Below are positions 8,896 to 17,559 of a stretch of 64,000 nucleotides of DNA, one piece after another. The translations under genes were made by a program, and so were the position numbers. This stretch comes from an uncultured Porphyromonadaceae bacterium (GTDB lineage Bacteria > Bacteroidota > Bacteroidia > Bacteroidales > Muribaculaceae). The notes beneath the pieces were generated by a model. The model ran no database searches, was not told where the DNA came from, and worked only from the letters and a program-made list of their open reading frames with translations. The stretch's first letter is position 1, and every line of letters starts with the position of its first letter. The stretch is taken from assembly GCA_946187345.1 (NCBI GenBank), contig CAMHQD010000006.1:17544-81543 (forward strand), given 5' to 3'.

Positions 8896-9906
8896 CTACC
8901 GTCTATACCTCAAACCCATGCACACCAGCGCCGGCTTCCAATTGATGCGCTCTACCACTTTCGACACAAGGACAGGCACATACAGTCCCAGCACAATGCT
9001 CAACAGATAGGCCGCGGGGTGTGGCAAGCCAAAGCGCAGGTACACCACCTTGACGGCCATCTGCACAAAGATGCCCATCAAGAATATCTGATAGGTATAG
9101 TCGCGGAAACTCTTGAAGAGCCACGGCAGATATTTGTCCGCGGCCAAAGCAAGCCCCACCGAGAGCACAATGCCGCCAAAAGTGACGATAAACGGCACCT
9201 CGTGCCACCACCCGAAAGCGTACACCGCCACGCCGGCGACGAAGATTGTGGTTGAATGGCCTCGCATGCGGCGCTTGAGGTCAAACAGCGCGTCGCCGTA
9301 GCGGCAGGCGGCTATGCCCATGAAAAACCACACGGCGTGGGAGCACACGTTGCCGATGCACAACAGGTCACACCGGACGTCGAGCATATTGATGACGGCC
9401 AGGACGATGACCGTGGCGGCGAGGCGCGCCGGCCGCCTGACGGCCCAGTGCCATAGCGGCATCAACAGAAACAACCACATCAGCGTGACGATAAACCACA
9501 TCTCGCGCAGCGGGTTGTCAACGGGGTAGATAATCATATGCAGCACTTCGCGCCACCCCAGGCTCACCTGACGCTCCACCGCCCCCGGTAAGGCGAACTT
9601 TAACGCGAAGGCTATCAACGAGAATGTGATGCCGGGTATGATGAGGCGTTTCACCTTGTTGCGAGCCATCGCAAGGTAGGTCCAGTGGCGGTCGGTGGGG
9701 ACGATGCGCGTCATGTAGAACAGATAGCCTGCCACAAACATGAACAGCGCCATGTGGAACGAATAGGCAAAACGGTACGCCACCTGCTCATAGAGCGGCG
9801 CCGTGTCCAACTCGGCCACATCGCCCATCGTCGCGTGACCGATAATCACCCAGAGCATCGCCCACCCCTTGAGTATCGTTATCCAATTTATCTGTCGTGC
9901 TGCCAT
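8896..9906 (-). CDS. Acyltransferase family 3 membrane protein
   Basis: A 336-residue multi-pass protein opening INWITILKGWAMLWVIIGHA, the classic acyltransferase-3 first helix with the conserved histidine. It continues with about ten transmembrane segments, including YRFAYSFHMALFMFVAGYLF with the second conserved histidine. It belongs with the adjacent paralogue to the family that O-acetylates polysaccharides from cytosolic acetyl-CoA. The genes abut (TAG directly followed by ATG), indicating one transcript. A palindromic repeat separates it from the glycosyltransferase upstream. Confidence 0.87.
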   Translation of the reverse strand: MAARQINWITILKGWAMLWVIIGHATMGDVAELDTAPLYEQVAYRFAYSFHMALFMFVAGYLFYMTRIVPTDRHWTYLAMARNKVKRLIIPGITFSLIAFALKFALPGAVERQVSLGWREVLHMIIYPVDNPLREMWFIVTLMWLFLLMPLWHWAVRRPARLAATVIVLAVINMLDVRCDLLCIGNVCSHAVWFFMGIAACRYGDALFDLKRRMRGHSTTIFVAGVAVYAFGWWHEVPFIVTFGGIVLSVGLALAADKYLPWLFKSFRDYTYQIFLMGIFVQMAVKVVYLRFGLPHPAAYLLSIVLGLYVPVLVSKVVERINWKPALVCMGLRYRR

Positions 9907-9917
9907 TCAAGAGAAAA

Positions 9918-10074
9918 GAGGTTGAGGGTTGAGAGGTTGAGGGTTGAGAGGTTGAGCCATTTGCTAAGGCAAAAGGGAATAAATGTAGGGCCTGGCCACC
10001 CTGATGGCAAATCCATTATTACCGAGCGCGATAGCGCGAGGCTCAACCCCTCAACCTCTCAACCCTCAACCTCT
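9918..10074. repeat. Palindromic intergenic repeat, copy A
   Basis: Outer arms are runs of the word GTTGAG on the left and its complement CTCAAC on the right. The core holds CCATTTGCTAAGGCAAAAGG and the perfect stem-loop GAGCGCGATAGCGCGAG. A second copy lies at 18860-18984. Copy A contains about 27 extra bases (GGGCCTGGCCACC region) absent from copy B. The right arm supplies the stop codon of the glycosyltransferase at 10066. No ORF is present in it. Confidence 0.85.
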
Positions 10075-11262
10075 ATAAATTGATAATAACGCCTGATAGT
10101 GCCTCTCGGGGGAGAAACGCTCGGCGGCCGCGGCGGCGATTGCCGCCGTGTCCCAACGGTGCAGCCGCGCCATGCGTGCCGCGTCAATCAGCGCGGCCGC
10201 ATTGCCGCTCTCAAAGGTGAGCCCGTTGTTGTCGTCTATTAACTCGGGAATGCCGCCGATGTTGGCGCCCACCACAGGAGTGCCGGCGTATAGCGACTCA
10301 ATTACTCCCATCGGGTTGTTATCATAGCATTCACTTGGCATGATTGAGAATTTCGCTTTGGACAAGACTTCTGTCACGCCGGCGGCGTCAAGATGTCCAA
10401 GGAATTGTACGTTTGGAAGTTTGCCGTATTTCTCGCGCATCTTGTCCTCCAAAGGCCCCCCTCCGGCCAACTTGACCGTCAGTGACGGCTCGTCGGCCAA
10501 CGCGCGAAGCATCGTTTCCACGCCCTTCTCGTGTGACAGCCGCCCCACATAGCAACAGTAGTCCTCGCGTGGCGCGGCGGCTGCTCGGCTCAACGCCGCG
10601 CGCTTGGCATCGTCCACGCTATTATTCACCACATGCAGTTTATCGGGAGTGAAGCCGCCCTCAATCATCGTCTGCCGCATGAACTCGCTCGGGCAGACAA
10701 ACGCGTCCACCCATCGCTCAAGTTCCTCGCGCGGCCATGCCGTCGCTTCGACCCACGCCAGCGCGCTTGCCGCTAATGACCCCTTCATGCAGCGCGTTGC
10801 TATCACATTGCGTGTGGCGCCACTTAGGCAGCGGCGGCACGGCTTGCCGCCGGCAAGCATCGAGTAGGACGGGCACACCAATTTGTAGTCGTGCAACGTC
10901 CACACCACGCGGCAGCCGCGTTCATGGGCTATCCGTGCCACCACCGGCGACAGGTAACTGTGGATATTGTGCAAGTGCACCACATCCGGCCGGAAGTCGT
11001 CAAGCAGCCGGGTGAAACACTCCCCCACCGAGTCGCGTCCCAGCATACGCCTCACGCCGCCTAACTTGCCTGACAGCCCGCCGTCAAAGGCCACCTGCGG
11101 AGCAAAGTAACGCCGCCACGGCGTGTCCACATTCTCCGGATAGTCCATGGCAAACACAGCCACGTCGTGGCCGTGGGCACTAAGCAGCCGCTCTGTGGCC
11201 ATGGTCACCACGCAGTCGCCCCCACGGGGATAATAGAATTTGTTAACCAGCAGAACTCTCAT
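10066..11262 (-). CDS. Family 4 glycosyltransferase
   Basis: A 398-residue GT-B enzyme beginning MRVLLVNKFYYPRGGDCVVT; the ORF track starts 47 codons earlier, inside the flippase gene, which is implausible. The first domain has VVHLHNIHSYLSPVVARIAH and VVWTLHDYKLVCPSYS, typical of capsule and O-antigen mannosyl or related transferases. The second has YVGRLSHEKGVETMLRAL and MPSECYDNNPMGVIESLYAG with the conserved E-X7-E. The stop codon lies inside the flanking palindromic repeat. It sits 11 bases after the flippase stop in the polysaccharide operon. Confidence 0.88.
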   Translation of the reverse strand: MRVLLVNKFYYPRGGDCVVTMATERLLSAHGHDVAVFAMDYPENVDTPWRRYFAPQVAFDGGLSGKLGGVRRMLGRDSVGECFTRLLDDFRPDVVHLHNIHSYLSPVVARIAHERGCRVVWTLHDYKLVCPSYSMLAGGKPCRRCLSGATRNVIATRCMKGSLAASALAWVEATAWPREELERWVDAFVCPSEFMRQTMIEGGFTPDKLHVVNNSVDDAKRAALSRAAAAPREDYCCYVGRLSHEKGVETMLRALADEPSLTVKLAGGGPLEDKMREKYGKLPNVQFLGHLDAAGVTEVLSKAKFSIMPSECYDNNPMGVIESLYAGTPVVGANIGGIPELIDDNNGLTFESGNAAALIDAARMARLHRWDTAAIAAAAAERFSPERHYQALLSIYRG

Positions 11263-11273
11263 AACAATCGTCG

Positions 11274-12704
11274 TTAGTGGTGGTGGTGAAAGACAGCGCG
11301 CAGGTGGTCGAGGGCGTAGGCGAAGTAGGACGGGCGCAGCCATCGTGTGAAGGCCGCCAACGCTACGCCATAGGCTGCCAATCCTGTGAGGATTGCCACC
11401 CACGACGCGGCGGGCAACGCCAGCGTTGCAGCGGCAAACGCCGTGCCGCCCACCACGGCGAGCATCGCAACGTTATAAAGGTAGGTTTTGAGGAATGTCG
11501 AGGCTTTAATGCCCGTGATGCGAGACGCGAATAGAGAATAGAGGACGAACGTGACGCAAGACAAGCCGATTGCGGCCAAAATCATCGCCTCGATGCCTAA
11601 CGGGTAGAGCAAGAACGCGCTCACCACAATCAACGCTTTCTCAATCAACAGCACATTGCGGATAACGGCGGTGCGGTCGAACACCTTGAATATCACCATC
11701 ATGAAGTTACACACCGGATAGACAAGCGCCCAACAGAGCAGCAGCCTGAAATAAGGTATCGTCGGCAGCCACTTCTCTGGAAAGACAAAGTCAATCAACG
11801 GGAAACTCAGTGCCAACAACAACGCGCAAAAAGCGCAGTTGATAAACGTTACCACACCGAACATGTCTTTTATGGCATCGCGTTTCTCCTCTTTAGTGGC
11901 CTTCTGCGCTATAAGTACGTAGGCCGTCGTGCTAATGGCGCTCTCGAGCGAGTTGGTGGGCGTCTGCTGCAGTTTCTGCGCCTGGCCCATATAGCCGGCA
12001 TGGGTGGCGGTGATATATTTGCCGATGACAAACGCGAAGATGTTCTGTGCCGTCTGCGTCATGATGGTAGATGCCAACAGATTGACACCGAACTTCCACA
12101 ACTGCTTGAACCGTGCCGTGTCAAACTCCCATCGTAGCGCCCAGCGCGATGTCAACACCAGCAATAGCCAGTAAGAAAACGAAAAGCCCACTTGCAACTC
12201 CACCAGCGCCCAATATTTCATGCCGTTCAACGCCATTATTATAGCAATGGTCAGCGCGATGCTGATTGACGCGATATTTATTGCCGCCAGTTTCTTGAAT
12301 TGCAGGTGGCACCGCAGTTTGGTCATCTGTGAGATGGTCATTGAACTGAAGAATGCCCCCACGCCCAGGGCGCACATCACCGGCTGCAATTCCGGCCGGT
12401 TAAAATATGTGGCCACCCACGGCGAGATGGCGGCGTAGGTAATGCACAATGCCGCGCCCACCGCGATGTTGAAAAAGAAGACAGTGTTGAAGTCACGGTC
12501 GCCCGGCTTGCCCATCGTCAGCAGCCCGTCGCTCAGTCCGCAGTCTACCAGCACAAATATCAGCGAGGTGAACACGCCCACCATCGCCACCAACCCGAAG
12601 TCCTCCGGCATGAGCAGATAACTCAGTGCGATATTGCCGCCCAACGACACAAAATTCGAGCCGAAGCGCTCAATCAGTGACCATATAAAATATATCAACC
12701 TCAT
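11274..12704 (-). CDS. Oligosaccharide flippase (Wzx/MOP family)
   Basis: A 476-residue protein with about 12-14 transmembrane segments. The N-terminus IERFGSNFVSLGGNIALSYL and the LMPEDFGLVAMVGVFTSL segment match the lipopolysaccharide/WzxC-type branch of polysaccharide exporters. It should flip undecaprenyl-linked repeat units to the periplasmic face for polymerisation by the Wzy-like protein of the same cluster. The start overlaps the stop of the SGNH gene as ATGA. The C-terminus is an unusual run of four histidines encoded by CAC repeats. Function is inferred from family and operon. Confidence 0.88.
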   Translation of the reverse strand: MRLIYFIWSLIERFGSNFVSLGGNIALSYLLMPEDFGLVAMVGVFTSLIFVLVDCGLSDGLLTMGKPGDRDFNTVFFFNIAVGAALCITYAAISPWVATYFNRPELQPVMCALGVGAFFSSMTISQMTKLRCHLQFKKLAAINIASISIALTIAIIMALNGMKYWALVELQVGFSFSYWLLLVLTSRWALRWEFDTARFKQLWKFGVNLLASTIMTQTAQNIFAFVIGKYITATHAGYMGQAQKLQQTPTNSLESAISTTAYVLIAQKATKEEKRDAIKDMFGVVTFINCAFCALLLALSFPLIDFVFPEKWLPTIPYFRLLLCWALVYPVCNFMMVIFKVFDRTAVIRNVLLIEKALIVVSAFLLYPLGIEAMILAAIGLSCVTFVLYSLFASRITGIKASTFLKTYLYNVAMLAVVGGTAFAAATLALPAASWVAILTGLAAYGVALAAFTRWLRPSYFAYALDHLRAVFHHHH

Positions 12705-13612
12705 GGCGTGGCAACGTGCATTAAGACCGTGATAGAGTTCGCGAGATGGCGAGAAAATCGTTCGGCTCCATCGCTATTGAGATGGGAGGCGTCATGATAA
12801 AGAACCTCGTCAAAGTGGACGTCGGTGTAGTCGAGCAAAGGCAGTGAGTGCCGGCTACAGTAGTCGCTCATCCATTTATTGAACTGCGGGCACACCTCGT
12901 AGTTCGGCGAGATAACGATCACAGGTAGTATGCCTCTGTCGCGGCAGAGCGCGACAACTCTGTCCAGACAGCGCAACTGGAGGCTATCGACGGCAAATGT
13001 GTCAAAAGCGCGGCTCTCCAGTGGGCCATCTGCGGAGCCTGCGAGCGCGTCAAAGCCGTGGTCATCGGTCGTGGCACCGCTCAAGAACGCCTTGCTCACC
13101 CATGTGATGTCGCCGTTGTGGCGGTAGAGGTTGCTGCGCAACTTGAGACGCTTCATGCAATCGCCGGCAATCTCGTCATAGTAGCGCGTCACTGCCGGCA
13201 CCAGACTGTAATAGGCCTGAATATCGTCAATGGCATTGTTCTTGACCCACTCGTCATCAAGTTGAGCATTGCTCACGTCAAGGATGACGACGCGGGGCGT
13301 GTGGCGCTCAACCATCGCCTCGAGAGCCACCATCGAGTAGTTCATGCCGTGACCGTCGCAGCCGGAGTTGTAGCATGTCTCGCAGCCAGGCAATGAGGCA
13401 AGCAGTGACGGGTCGTAGTGATGTCTGGCGCGTGATGAACCGAGCACCACAACATCGGCAACAGCCGTCACGAGCGCGTCATGCTGGTCGGCGTTCAATG
13501 TACCCGCCGGCGGCATCGTCAGCACAGCACAGTCCATTGCTCTCCCCACCACAACGTCAATCACAGCCAATGACGCTATCACAATCAATAAATCTACCGC
13601 AAGCCGCTTCAT
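12701..13612 (-). CDS. SGNH-like partner of MBOAT acyltransferase (AlgJ/AlgX-like)
   Basis: A 303-residue protein starting MKRLAVDLLIVIASLAVIDV, one N-terminal membrane anchor with the rest periplasmic. The GDS-like block is VVLGSSRARHHY and the C-terminal catalytic pair appears in YHDASHLNSDGAERFS, fitting a divergent SGNH hydrolase fold. I chose the ATG at 13612 over 13681 because the latter overlaps the MBOAT gene. In alginate-type systems such proteins take the acyl group from the MBOAT protein and pass it to the polymer. A same-length paralogue sits at 26701, also beside an MBOAT gene. Confidence 0.8.
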   Translation of the reverse strand: MKRLAVDLLIVIASLAVIDVVVGRAMDCAVLTMPPAGTLNADQHDALVTAVADVVVLGSSRARHHYDPSLLASLPGCETCYNSGCDGHGMNYSMVALEAMVERHTPRVVILDVSNAQLDDEWVKNNAIDDIQAYYSLVPAVTRYYDEIAGDCMKRLKLRSNLYRHNGDITWVSKAFLSGATTDDHGFDALAGSADGPLESRAFDTFAVDSLQLRCLDRVVALCRDRGILPVIVISPNYEVCPQFNKWMSDYCSRHSLPLLDYTDVHFDEVLYHDASHLNSDGAERFSRHLANSITVLMHVATP

Positions 13613-13619
13613 AATGACA

Positions 13620-15080
13620 TCAGAATTGGAAGTAAATGAATGTCGCGCCCTCGAGTACGCCTGTGAAAACAATGAAGGCAACCAATAGTGTCACTGTCGT
13701 CAACCGGATGACGCGAGAGCGGTTGTGCAGCAAATGCACTCCCTTGTTCATCTCGTCATTATATTCCTTGCCGGCCAAAATCAAAATCGATAGCAAGCCC
13801 AAACTGAAAATCGGCGTTGTCCCTTGGGTGTAAAGCGGACCCCACTCGCTTATCATCTTGCCAGTCATCAACGCGAAGTCTCCGATACTATTGGAGCGGA
13901 ACAATAGCGCCCCCCAACAGCACAACACAAATGTGAGCAGTCGACGCAACCACGCGTACCATTGTGCCTGACGCAGCCCGTGACGTTTCTCCCACTTCTT
14001 GCGTGGACGGTCCAATGCGGTAGTGACGCATAGCAACACACCGTGATAGATGCCAAACAAGGCATACGTCCAGTTTGGGCCGTGCCACATGCCGATGAGC
14101 AGCAGGTTAATCATCGTGGCCAGATACAGACCGGTCATACCCAACGAACGGAATTTGATGTTCAGTGGCATAAACACATAGTCGGTGAGCCAGGTGGTGA
14201 GTGTTATGTGCCACCGCTGCCAGTATTCGGCTATATTGCGGGCGAAGAAAGGCCGCTTGAAGTTCTCGGCAACACGTAGGCCTAACATTTGTGCCGTGCC
14301 GATTGCCATATCGCTGTAACCGGCAAAATCGGCATACATCTGAATGAGATACAACACGGCCGCCAATGTGATAGAGGCGCCGTTGTGGTGCTCAGGATTG
14401 TTGATGACAGCATCGGTGTAGGGCATCAGACGGTCGGCGATACACACTTTGGCAAACCAGCCCCACAGCACCCGTTTCGCGCCATCGGCAATGGCGGTGG
14501 CATCGGCTCGCCGCGGCTGTTTCAACTGCGGCAGGAATTGCCCGGGCCGATCAATCGGCCCCGACATAATCGTCGGGAAAAACGCCACATACAGGGCAAA
14601 CTCGTCGAGACGCCGCGTGGCGGCAAGTGTCTCGCGGTTCACCTCAATTACGTAACTGATAAGTTTGAACGTGAAAAAACTGATGCCCACCGGCACCACG
14701 ATGGCAAAGGTGGCGCCGGACGTGTCCAGACCGAATTGCGAGAACAACTCGGCAAACTGGCGGACACAAAACCCGAGGTACTTGAAGTAGAATAACACAC
14801 CCACTCCCAGCACAACGCCTGCCGCTGTCAGCCAAGAGGCTCGCCGCGCCGCACCGGCCTTATTGGCTCTGTCTATCCCTATGCCTAACGCGTAGTAGAC
14901 AACTGTGGTAACAGCCAATAGAGGCAACGTCCGCCAGTCGGCGTAGCCGTAGAACACATACGAGGCCAGTAGTAGCCACACGTTTTGATACCGCGCCCGA
15001 TTATGCATCAGCGCGGTATACATCGGCACTGCGATCAGTGCCATAAAAATCCAGAATGTTAGCGAGTTAATCAGCATCAA
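13620..15080 (-). CDS. MBOAT family membrane O-acyltransferase
   Basis: A 486-residue multi-pass protein of the AlgI/DltB type. Diagnostic segments are VPVGISFFTFKLISYVIEV, YWQRWHITLTTWLTDYVF and GMWHGPNWTYALFG, the last carrying the invariant membrane histidine. Family members move an acyl group across the membrane, in DltB from a carrier protein. Here the next gene upstream encodes an acyl carrier protein and the next downstream an SGNH protein, so the likely route is ACP to MBOAT to SGNH protein to polysaccharide. The acyl group is not certain; the FkbH-like gene points to a glyceryl- or lactyl-type unit. Confidence 0.9.
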   Translation of the reverse strand: MMLINSLTFWIFMALIAVPMYTALMHNRARYQNVWLLLASYVFYGYADWRTLPLLAVTTVVYYALGIGIDRANKAGAARRASWLTAAGVVLGVGVLFYFKYLGFCVRQFAELFSQFGLDTSGATFAIVVPVGISFFTFKLISYVIEVNRETLAATRRLDEFALYVAFFPTIMSGPIDRPGQFLPQLKQPRRADATAIADGAKRVLWGWFAKVCIADRLMPYTDAVINNPEHHNGASITLAAVLYLIQMYADFAGYSDMAIGTAQMLGLRVAENFKRPFFARNIAEYWQRWHITLTTWLTDYVFMPLNIKFRSLGMTGLYLATMINLLLIGMWHGPNWTYALFGIYHGVLLCVTTALDRPRKKWEKRHGLRQAQWYAWLRRLLTFVLCCWGALLFRSNSIGDFALMTGKMISEWGPLYTQGTTPIFSLGLLSILILAGKEYNDEMNKGVHLLHNRSRVIRLTTVTLLVAFIVFTGVLEGATFIYFQF

Positions 15081-15106
15081 CTACGCTTGTTGACAGCACA
15101 AAAGGC

Positions 15107-15346
15107 TCACAGTTTAGCCGCGATGCTATCTACCATCTGACCGACGTTCTTCCAGGTAATAATCTCCTTGGAGGAAAACTTGATACCGAAACCTTTTTCG
15201 ATAGCAACTATTAGTTGAATATGACTCAATGAGTCCCACTCATCGATGTCATCGGCACTGGTGGCCTCGTCAAGGGTCACCTCGTCAAGGTCAAGCACAT
15301 CACAGAATATGTCGTTCAGTTTCTCAAAGATTGCACTCCGTTCCAT
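15107..15346 (-). CDS. Acyl carrier protein
   Basis: A 79-residue acidic protein starting MERSAIFEKLNDIFCDVL. The phosphopantetheine serine is in EWDSLSHIQLI (DSLSH in place of the usual DSL-D/E), followed by the helix-rich C-terminus. The ORF track begins 24 codons earlier, but a -33/-7 promoter pair lies within that extension, so the ATG at 15346 is the better start. It is a dedicated carrier for this cluster rather than the fatty-acid ACP. Probable loading enzyme: the FkbH-like protein encoded upstream. Probable acceptor: the MBOAT protein encoded downstream. Confidence 0.9.
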   Translation of the reverse strand: MERSAIFEKLNDIFCDVLDLDEVTLDEATSADDIDEWDSLSHIQLIVAIEKGFGIKFSSKEIITWKNVGQMVDSIAAKL

Positions 15347-15375
15347 TAGATTTCTATGTTTTTTTAATAATCCTA

Positions 15376-15407
15376 CAAAAGTACTCTTTTTTTCTTGTTC
15401 CCACAAA
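15376..15407 (-). promoter_or_regulatory. Internal promoter before the ACP gene
   Basis: On the minus strand TTTG (15407-15404) and TACTTTTG (15383-15376) are separated by 20 bases, a full Bacteroidetes promoter, 29 bases upstream of the ACP ATG. It straddles the end of the VOC gene and could drive ACP-MBOAT-SGNH-flippase separately. Confidence 0.6.
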
Positions 15408-15410
15408 TGC

Positions 15411-15809
15411 TTACTCACTTTTGGCCACCAATTCGATAAATCCAGCAGCCCCGTTCCATAGGTAACAAATCAGCCGGCCGCCCATCGCCGGCGCGGCAAC
15501 CGGCCGGAATAACGGGGTCCAGTCTTGCTCCACCATGCGAGCCACCTCGCCGTGGATGTCCTCAACGTCGTAGCACACGTGATAAGGCGACACGCCGCGC
15601 TTGGCGAGCAACTTTTGCATTGTACGATTGTCATCGTAGGGTTGCACCAGTTCAATACTCACTTCTCCGCATTTGGAGAGGAAACAAATGAAGGTGCGCT
15701 GCGTGTCGTCGCGCACCGTCTCGCCGGCTGTGTATCCCATCATCTCAAATGCCGACGCTGTGTTGGCGATATTATCGGTCAAGTAGCCTATGTGATTAAG
15801 TGTTCTCAT
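15411..15809 (-). CDS. VOC superfamily protein (glyoxalase/epimerase-like)
   Basis: A 132-residue protein with the paired beta-alpha-beta-beta-beta units of the vicinal oxygen chelate fold: LNHIGYLTDNIANTASAFE at the N-terminus, EVSIELVQPYDD in the middle, YHVCYDVEDIHGEVARM and AGFIELVAK at the end. Candidate metal ligands are the His of NHIGY, Glu of SIELVQ, His of PYHVCYD and Glu of FIELVA, the pattern of methylmalonyl-CoA epimerase and glyoxalase I. Its position between fkbH and the ACP gene suggests it acts on the ACP-bound or precursor acyl unit. The start overlaps the fkbH stop by 14 bases. The reaction is not known. Confidence 0.8.
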   Translation of the reverse strand: MRTLNHIGYLTDNIANTASAFEMMGYTAGETVRDDTQRTFICFLSKCGEVSIELVQPYDDNRTMQKLLAKRGVSPYHVCYDVEDIHGEVARMVEQDWTPLFRPVAAPAMGGRLICYLWNGAAGFIELVAKSE

Positions 15810-17547
15810 ATGCGGTAATTGCGGCGATATGACAATGCCGCGGTTGGTAATTTGTTACGTCAAGAATATATTTGCCATCTTCGCCCTCAACGGCATCAAA
15901 GCCCAGCGATGGGTAGTGCTCCCGCACCATAGCGTTTTTTGCGGTGGGCAAATACTCTCCAATGATGCGCTTGTAGCCTCCCATACGCGCCCGTTCCACC
16001 ATCGTGTTGAGTGTGAAGTTCTCCATACCGCGCTTGAGCACACGGCAACTCATGAACCACGTGTCAACAAAAAGAGTCTCACTATCTAACGCGCGCATGA
16101 TAACGACGGCGATTAGTCCGTTGTCGCCAAATTTGTCTTTGAGCGTGAATGCCAAGTCAATAATATTGTTGTCGGCGGCAAAACTTGTAATGTCGGCCTC
16201 GCTATAACGTACGGTGCGCAGATTGAACTGGTTGCTGCGCTGCGATAACTGAGCCACACGTGGCGTGTTGAAGGCAGTGAACCCACTCACGACCGACTCC
16301 ATTGTCAATGACTTCAGAAAGTCATCCTCGTTGGTGAAGGTGCGAGAGAGAGACACGCGCTCGGCCTCCACTTGATATTGTTTGGTGCGATCTTTGTCGG
16401 CGGTACTATATGACGCCGTCTCAAAGAGGTTGAGAGAATAAAGATACTCAAGATAGAGTGCGGGGTCGTCCGGCAACTCCGGCACTGTGATGCCGGGAAT
16501 GTTCTCTCGCACAATCGAACGCTCAAACGGATTGTCGTCGAGAAATACCATCGAGTCAAACGAGATGTTGAGTATTGATTGGATAGTGCGGATATTATCC
16601 ACTTTGGTTTCCCAATTGGCCTGAAACACGGCGATGTCTTCAAGCCGTAGCACCATCTCCGGATGCCGTTCAAATGGCTCGCGGGCAACTGCATCGTCGT
16701 TCTTCGACGCCACACAAATGATGATGCCGCGCTGGCGCAACTTCTTGACCCATTGTTGAAACTCGGTGAATGCCTTGCCGATGCCCAAACCATGTCCCAG
16801 TTGAATGCCTTCCAAACCGTCGTCACCAATCACACCGCCCCACATAGTGTTATCCAAGTCAAGAATGAGGCATTTCTTGAATGAGCCTGTGCAGGCCGCG
16901 ATGGCGTCAACTGTGCGTGAGGCGATTGCCGGCAACGAGTCAATCGAGAGTACCATTTCGGTACTCATATACACGTTGGGAGAGAACATTCGCTCACGCC
17001 CGATAGCAGACTGCAATGAAGCCAAATCTACCACCACAAGTTCGGGGTGACGTTGTGATAACAACATCAACTCATAATTAAGTTTGCGAGTCTGAAACAA
17101 AAACGAAGACTCTACGTGTGAAGCGTAGTTGCCGAATACCGCGTCATCAATCTCCGGATAATTATAGCACAATAACTTTCGGCCTTGCATGGATGGTTGA
17201 GACAAGATGTCTTGAATAAGCCCGACTCGTTCTTCAGCCAAGCGTTTTTGACCTTCGACATCCATGAGCGCGTGGTGCTCGAGCAACTTGTGAGTTGATT
17301 GGAAGAGAATGACAAACTGCGGATTGTGCTCAAACAATTCGCTGGACGGAGTGAGCAATTGCAACTCCACTTGATTGTATTCAGCCTCAAACAAATCAAC
17401 AGACAAGTTTCTCAAGCGCGCCTCGCCCCTTAAGGCAAGAGCCAAAAACTGTGTTGCGGTATCCCCAACAAGCGCGCAGCGAATTGACTTGACAGAGTCG
17501 GGAAGGCTCTCTTTGGCTGACCGTTTTAGTTCTTTAAATGTATGCAT
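15796..17547 (-). CDS. FkbH-like HAD-IIIC / glyceryl-ACP loading protein
   Basis: A 583-residue three-part protein. Residues 1 to about 220 resemble the SGNH-like N-terminal region found in many FkbH proteins. The HAD domain starts near residue 227 with CLILDLDNTMWGGVIGDDG and contains ICVASKNDDAVA and DSMVFLDDNPFERSIV. The C-terminal third (QRSNQFNLRTVRYSEADI, MSCRVLKRGMENFTLNTM) is the GNAT-like acyltransfer region. FkbH enzymes take 1,3-bisphosphoglycerate, dephosphorylate it and load D-glycerate onto an ACP. With an ACP, a VOC protein and an MBOAT in the same operon, this is the probable source of the activated acyl group. Confidence 0.87.
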   Translation of the reverse strand: MHTFKELKRSAKESLPDSVKSIRCALVGDTATQFLALALRGEARLRNLSVDLFEAEYNQVELQLLTPSSELFEHNPQFVILFQSTHKLLEHHALMDVEGQKRLAEERVGLIQDILSQPSMQGRKLLCYNYPEIDDAVFGNYASHVESSFLFQTRKLNYELMLLSQRHPELVVVDLASLQSAIGRERMFSPNVYMSTEMVLSIDSLPAIASRTVDAIAACTGSFKKCLILDLDNTMWGGVIGDDGLEGIQLGHGLGIGKAFTEFQQWVKKLRQRGIIICVASKNDDAVAREPFERHPEMVLRLEDIAVFQANWETKVDNIRTIQSILNISFDSMVFLDDNPFERSIVRENIPGITVPELPDDPALYLEYLYSLNLFETASYSTADKDRTKQYQVEAERVSLSRTFTNEDDFLKSLTMESVVSGFTAFNTPRVAQLSQRSNQFNLRTVRYSEADITSFAADNNIIDLAFTLKDKFGDNGLIAVVIMRALDSETLFVDTWFMSCRVLKRGMENFTLNTMVERARMGGYKRIIGEYLPTAKNAMVREHYPSLGFDAVEGEDGKYILDVTNYQPRHCHIAAITAYENT

Positions 17548-17559
17548 TGTTTGTCGTTA

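Noticed and set aside
11274-11292. Four-histidine tail of the flippase suggesting a cloning tag
   Set aside because: Native genomic context continues directly into the next operon gene; it is a short CAC run, not vector sequence.
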